A DNA stretch of 7,011 bases from Halanaerobium sp. (GTDB taxonomy: Bacteria > Bacillota > Halanaerobiia > Halanaerobiales > Halanaerobiaceae), in the NCBI GenBank assembly GCA_003070825.1, contig QBLP01000088.1:1-7011 (forward strand), in the 5' to 3' direction. Below are positions 5,792-7,011 of the stretch, piece by piece; the stretch's first letter is position 1; each line of letters opens with the position of its first letter. Below the pieces are notes generated by a model, which did not search any database, was not told where the DNA came from, and saw only the letters and a program-made list of their open reading frames with translations. A program made the position numbers and the translations under genes.

Positions 5792-6701
5792 TGAAGATAA
5801 AGTATTAGTTCTTGATATTTTTAATCGTTTTGATCTTGAAATTAAAGCCGGACGCTCTGGCATTAAAAGAGAGGTTAAAGTAAGTGATATTAAGAGACCA
5901 GGAATTGAGCTTGCAGGTTTCTGGAAGCACTTTGTCCCCGAGCGGGTTAATTTGATAGGAAGAACCGAATTGTCTTTTTTGCGGGGGCTTGATGAAAAAA
6001 TATTAAAAAAAAGAATTGAAGAATATGTAGACTATAATCCAGTCTGTATTATAGTTGCCAGAGGAGAGCATATTCCCGATTATTTACTGGAAAAAGCAAA
6101 TCAAAATGGTATTCCAGTTCTTTCCACAGAAATTTCGACAACCAGATTTAGCAGTATGCTTTTAAACTATCTGGAAGAAAAATTGGCGCCTGTTAAGGTT
6201 ATTCATGGTGTCTTAGTAGATATTTATGGTATTGGTGTTTTAATTAGAGGCCAGAGCGGAATTGGTAAAAGTGAGACTGCTATCGAACTGGTTAAAAGAG
6301 GACATCGTCTGGTTGCTGATGATATTATTGAAATTAAAAAAATTGGTGAGCTGCGACTTAGTGGTACTGCTCCCAGTAATTCGCGCTACTTTCTTGAAAT
6401 GAGAGGTATTGGTATTATAAATGTAAAAACTCTGTTTGGGGCTGGAGCAGTAAAACATGACTCTCCAATTAATTTAACCATTAAATTAGAAAAATGGGAA
6501 GAGGGAGAGGAATATGAAAGACTTGGTATTGACAGTCGTAAAACAGAAATTATGGATCTTGAAATTGATGAAATAGTGATTCCAGTCAAACCAGGGAGAA
6601 ATCTGGCTCTAGTTTTAGAGGTTGCAGCTATGAATTATAGAATGAAATCAATGGGCTATAATGCTGCAGTTGATTTTACAGAGAATATAATGAAAAGATA
6701 A
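5784..6701 (+). CDS. hprK: HPr kinase/phosphorylase
   Basis: This 305-residue bifunctional enzyme phosphorylates HPr on Ser46 with ATP or pyrophosphate and reverses the reaction by phosphorolysis. It is the sensor of carbon catabolite repression in Firmicutes; fructose 1,6-bisphosphate favours the kinase and phosphate favours the phosphorylase. The N-terminal regulatory domain spans about 1-130. The C-terminal catalytic domain has His141 in VIHGVLVDIYGIG, the Walker A loop GQSGIGKS (156-163) with Lys162, VADD with Asp179 and Asp180, and the HprK signature EMRGIGIINV (205-214). It ends with NYRMKSMGYNAA (284-295). Length matches B. subtilis HprK (310). The ATG at 5784 lies inside the end of the glucokinase gene (8-base overlap) with only a weak AGG upstream, so translation is probably coupled. 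In B. subtilis hprK is followed by lgt; here it is followed by a secreted protein. HPr itself is not in the window. Confidence 0.97.
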   Translation: MIDEDKVLVLDIFNRFDLEIKAGRSGIKREVKVSDIKRPGIELAGFWKHFVPERVNLIGRTELSFLRGLDEKILKKRIEEYVDYNPVCIIVARGEHIPDYLLEKANQNGIPVLSTEISTTRFSSMLLNYLEEKLAPVKVIHGVLVDIYGIGVLIRGQSGIGKSETAIELVKRGHRLVADDIIEIKKIGELRLSGTAPSNSRYFLEMRGIGIINVKTLFGAGAVKHDSPINLTIKLEKWEEGEEYERLGIDSRKTEIMDLEIDEIVIPVKPGRNLALVLEVAAMNYRMKSMGYNAAVDFTENIMKR

Positions 6702-6727
6702 AGAATGCTTCTGGCAGAGGTGTAAAA

Positions 6728-7011
6728 ATGGTTTTAAAAAAAATCAAAGATAAGAGAAAAAAACTAATCATATTATTCATTATCTGTCTTTTTATTTTTA
6801 CTGCAGCAGTTAACGCAGAAAATTATAATGTAATATTTAATCATCTCGATGCCGCTGGCGATGACTATGGGCCGGGAAATTATCTTTATCCTCAGAATCA
6901 TATATTTCAAAACAAAGGTAATCTTTTTGATCTTCAGTCGATGACTATTTTTGAATCTAAAAGCGAATATAAAATTCGCTTTTCTTTTTCTAATTTAACT
7001 GATCCCTGGGG
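6728..7011 (+). CDS. Secreted glucodextranase-C (DOMON-like) domain protein, 3' truncated
   Basis: The ATG at 6728 follows AGAGGTG (6716-6722) and lies 26 bases after the hprK stop. Ninety-four complete codons are visible and the frame is open at the window end. Residues 1-30 form a clear Sec signal peptide: a basic n-region (seven Lys/Arg within residues 4-12), a hydrophobic core (13-28) and an A-V-N-A cleavage site before Glu31. Cys20 lies in the core without a lipobox, so this is not a lipoprotein. The mature part begins directly with a module resembling the C-terminal binding domain of glucodextranase: F-N-H-L-D-A-A-G-D-D-Y-G-P-G (35-50), then Y-L-Y-P, F-D-L-Q (67-70) and S-N-L-T-D-P-W (88-94). 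In known proteins this module accompanies extracellular amylolytic enzymes or S-layer-type proteins. The rest of the protein, and hence its function, is beyond the window. It would act outside the inner membrane. Confidence 0.8.
   Translation, partial: MVLKKIKDKRKKLIILFIICLFIFTAAVNAENYNVIFNHLDAAGDDYGPGNYLYPQNHIFQNKGNLFDLQSMTIFESKSEYKIRFSFSNLTDPW
6959..6989 (+). other. Terminator-like hairpin inside a coding region
   Basis: A perfect 10-bp inverted repeat, AAAAGCGAAT (6959-6968) and ATTCGCTTTT (6974-6983), encloses a 5-base loop and is followed by CTTTTT. The layout is that of a weak intrinsic terminator, but it lies within the secreted protein gene, covering codons of about residues 78-86. 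It may attenuate transcription after hprK or may be accidental in AT-rich sequence. Confidence 0.45.

Noticed and set aside
1..7011. CRISPR arrays, insertion sequences, tRNA or rRNA genes, prophage or defence genes
   Set aside because: No regularly spaced repeats, transposase-like frames, terminal inverted repeats or recognisable RNA gene structures were seen.

Overview
This is an AT-rich window (roughly one third G+C by eye) with strong GGAGG-type ribosome binding sites, clostridial-type genes (2[4Fe-4S] ferredoxin, HprK, ROK glucokinase) and, at its left edge, the C-terminal part of a protein with the end signature of an outer-membrane beta-barrel. A Firmicutes gene set together with an outer-membrane protein points to a diderm, anaerobic, fermentative Firmicute. 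Halanaerobiales (Halanaerobium-like) is my best guess; this is inference, because no rRNA or other marker is present. All credible genes lie on the + strand.

Left part (1-1716): the end of an outer-membrane porin-like protein cut by the window edge, then an 11-bp perfect hairpin, then a monocistronic 56-residue 2[4Fe-4S] ferredoxin. The ferredoxin has a consensus sigma-A promoter (TTGACA-N17-TATAAT). Two inverted repeats built from TGTnAA half-sites flank the core promoter and resemble Rex-type redox operators. A rho-independent terminator follows the ferredoxin.

Middle (1765-4021): glyA (serine hydroxymethyltransferase), closed by a GAAA-loop terminator, then a Cof-type HAD phosphatase that starts only about 30 bases after the T-tract. 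An open frame reaching back into the terminator is not the real N-terminus.

Right part (4057-7011): an apparent operon behind an extended -10 promoter. It holds a six-helix membrane protein (DUF624/YesL-like, TTG start), a ROK-family glucokinase, hprK (HPr kinase/phosphorylase, start overlapping the kinase stop by 8 bases), and the beginning of a secreted protein whose mature N-terminus resembles the glucodextranase C-terminal (DOMON-like) carbohydrate-binding module. The likely theme is sugar handling: intracellular glucose phosphorylation, carbon-catabolite signalling through HPr-Ser phosphorylation, and an extracytoplasmic glycan-related protein.

Most of the window is ordinary core metabolism. 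The points most worth following are the paired operator-like dyads at the ferredoxin promoter, the outer-membrane protein, and the coupling of hprK to a glucokinase and a secreted DOMON-like protein. I see no CRISPR array, mobile element, tRNA or rRNA, and no clear evidence of an entirely new system.
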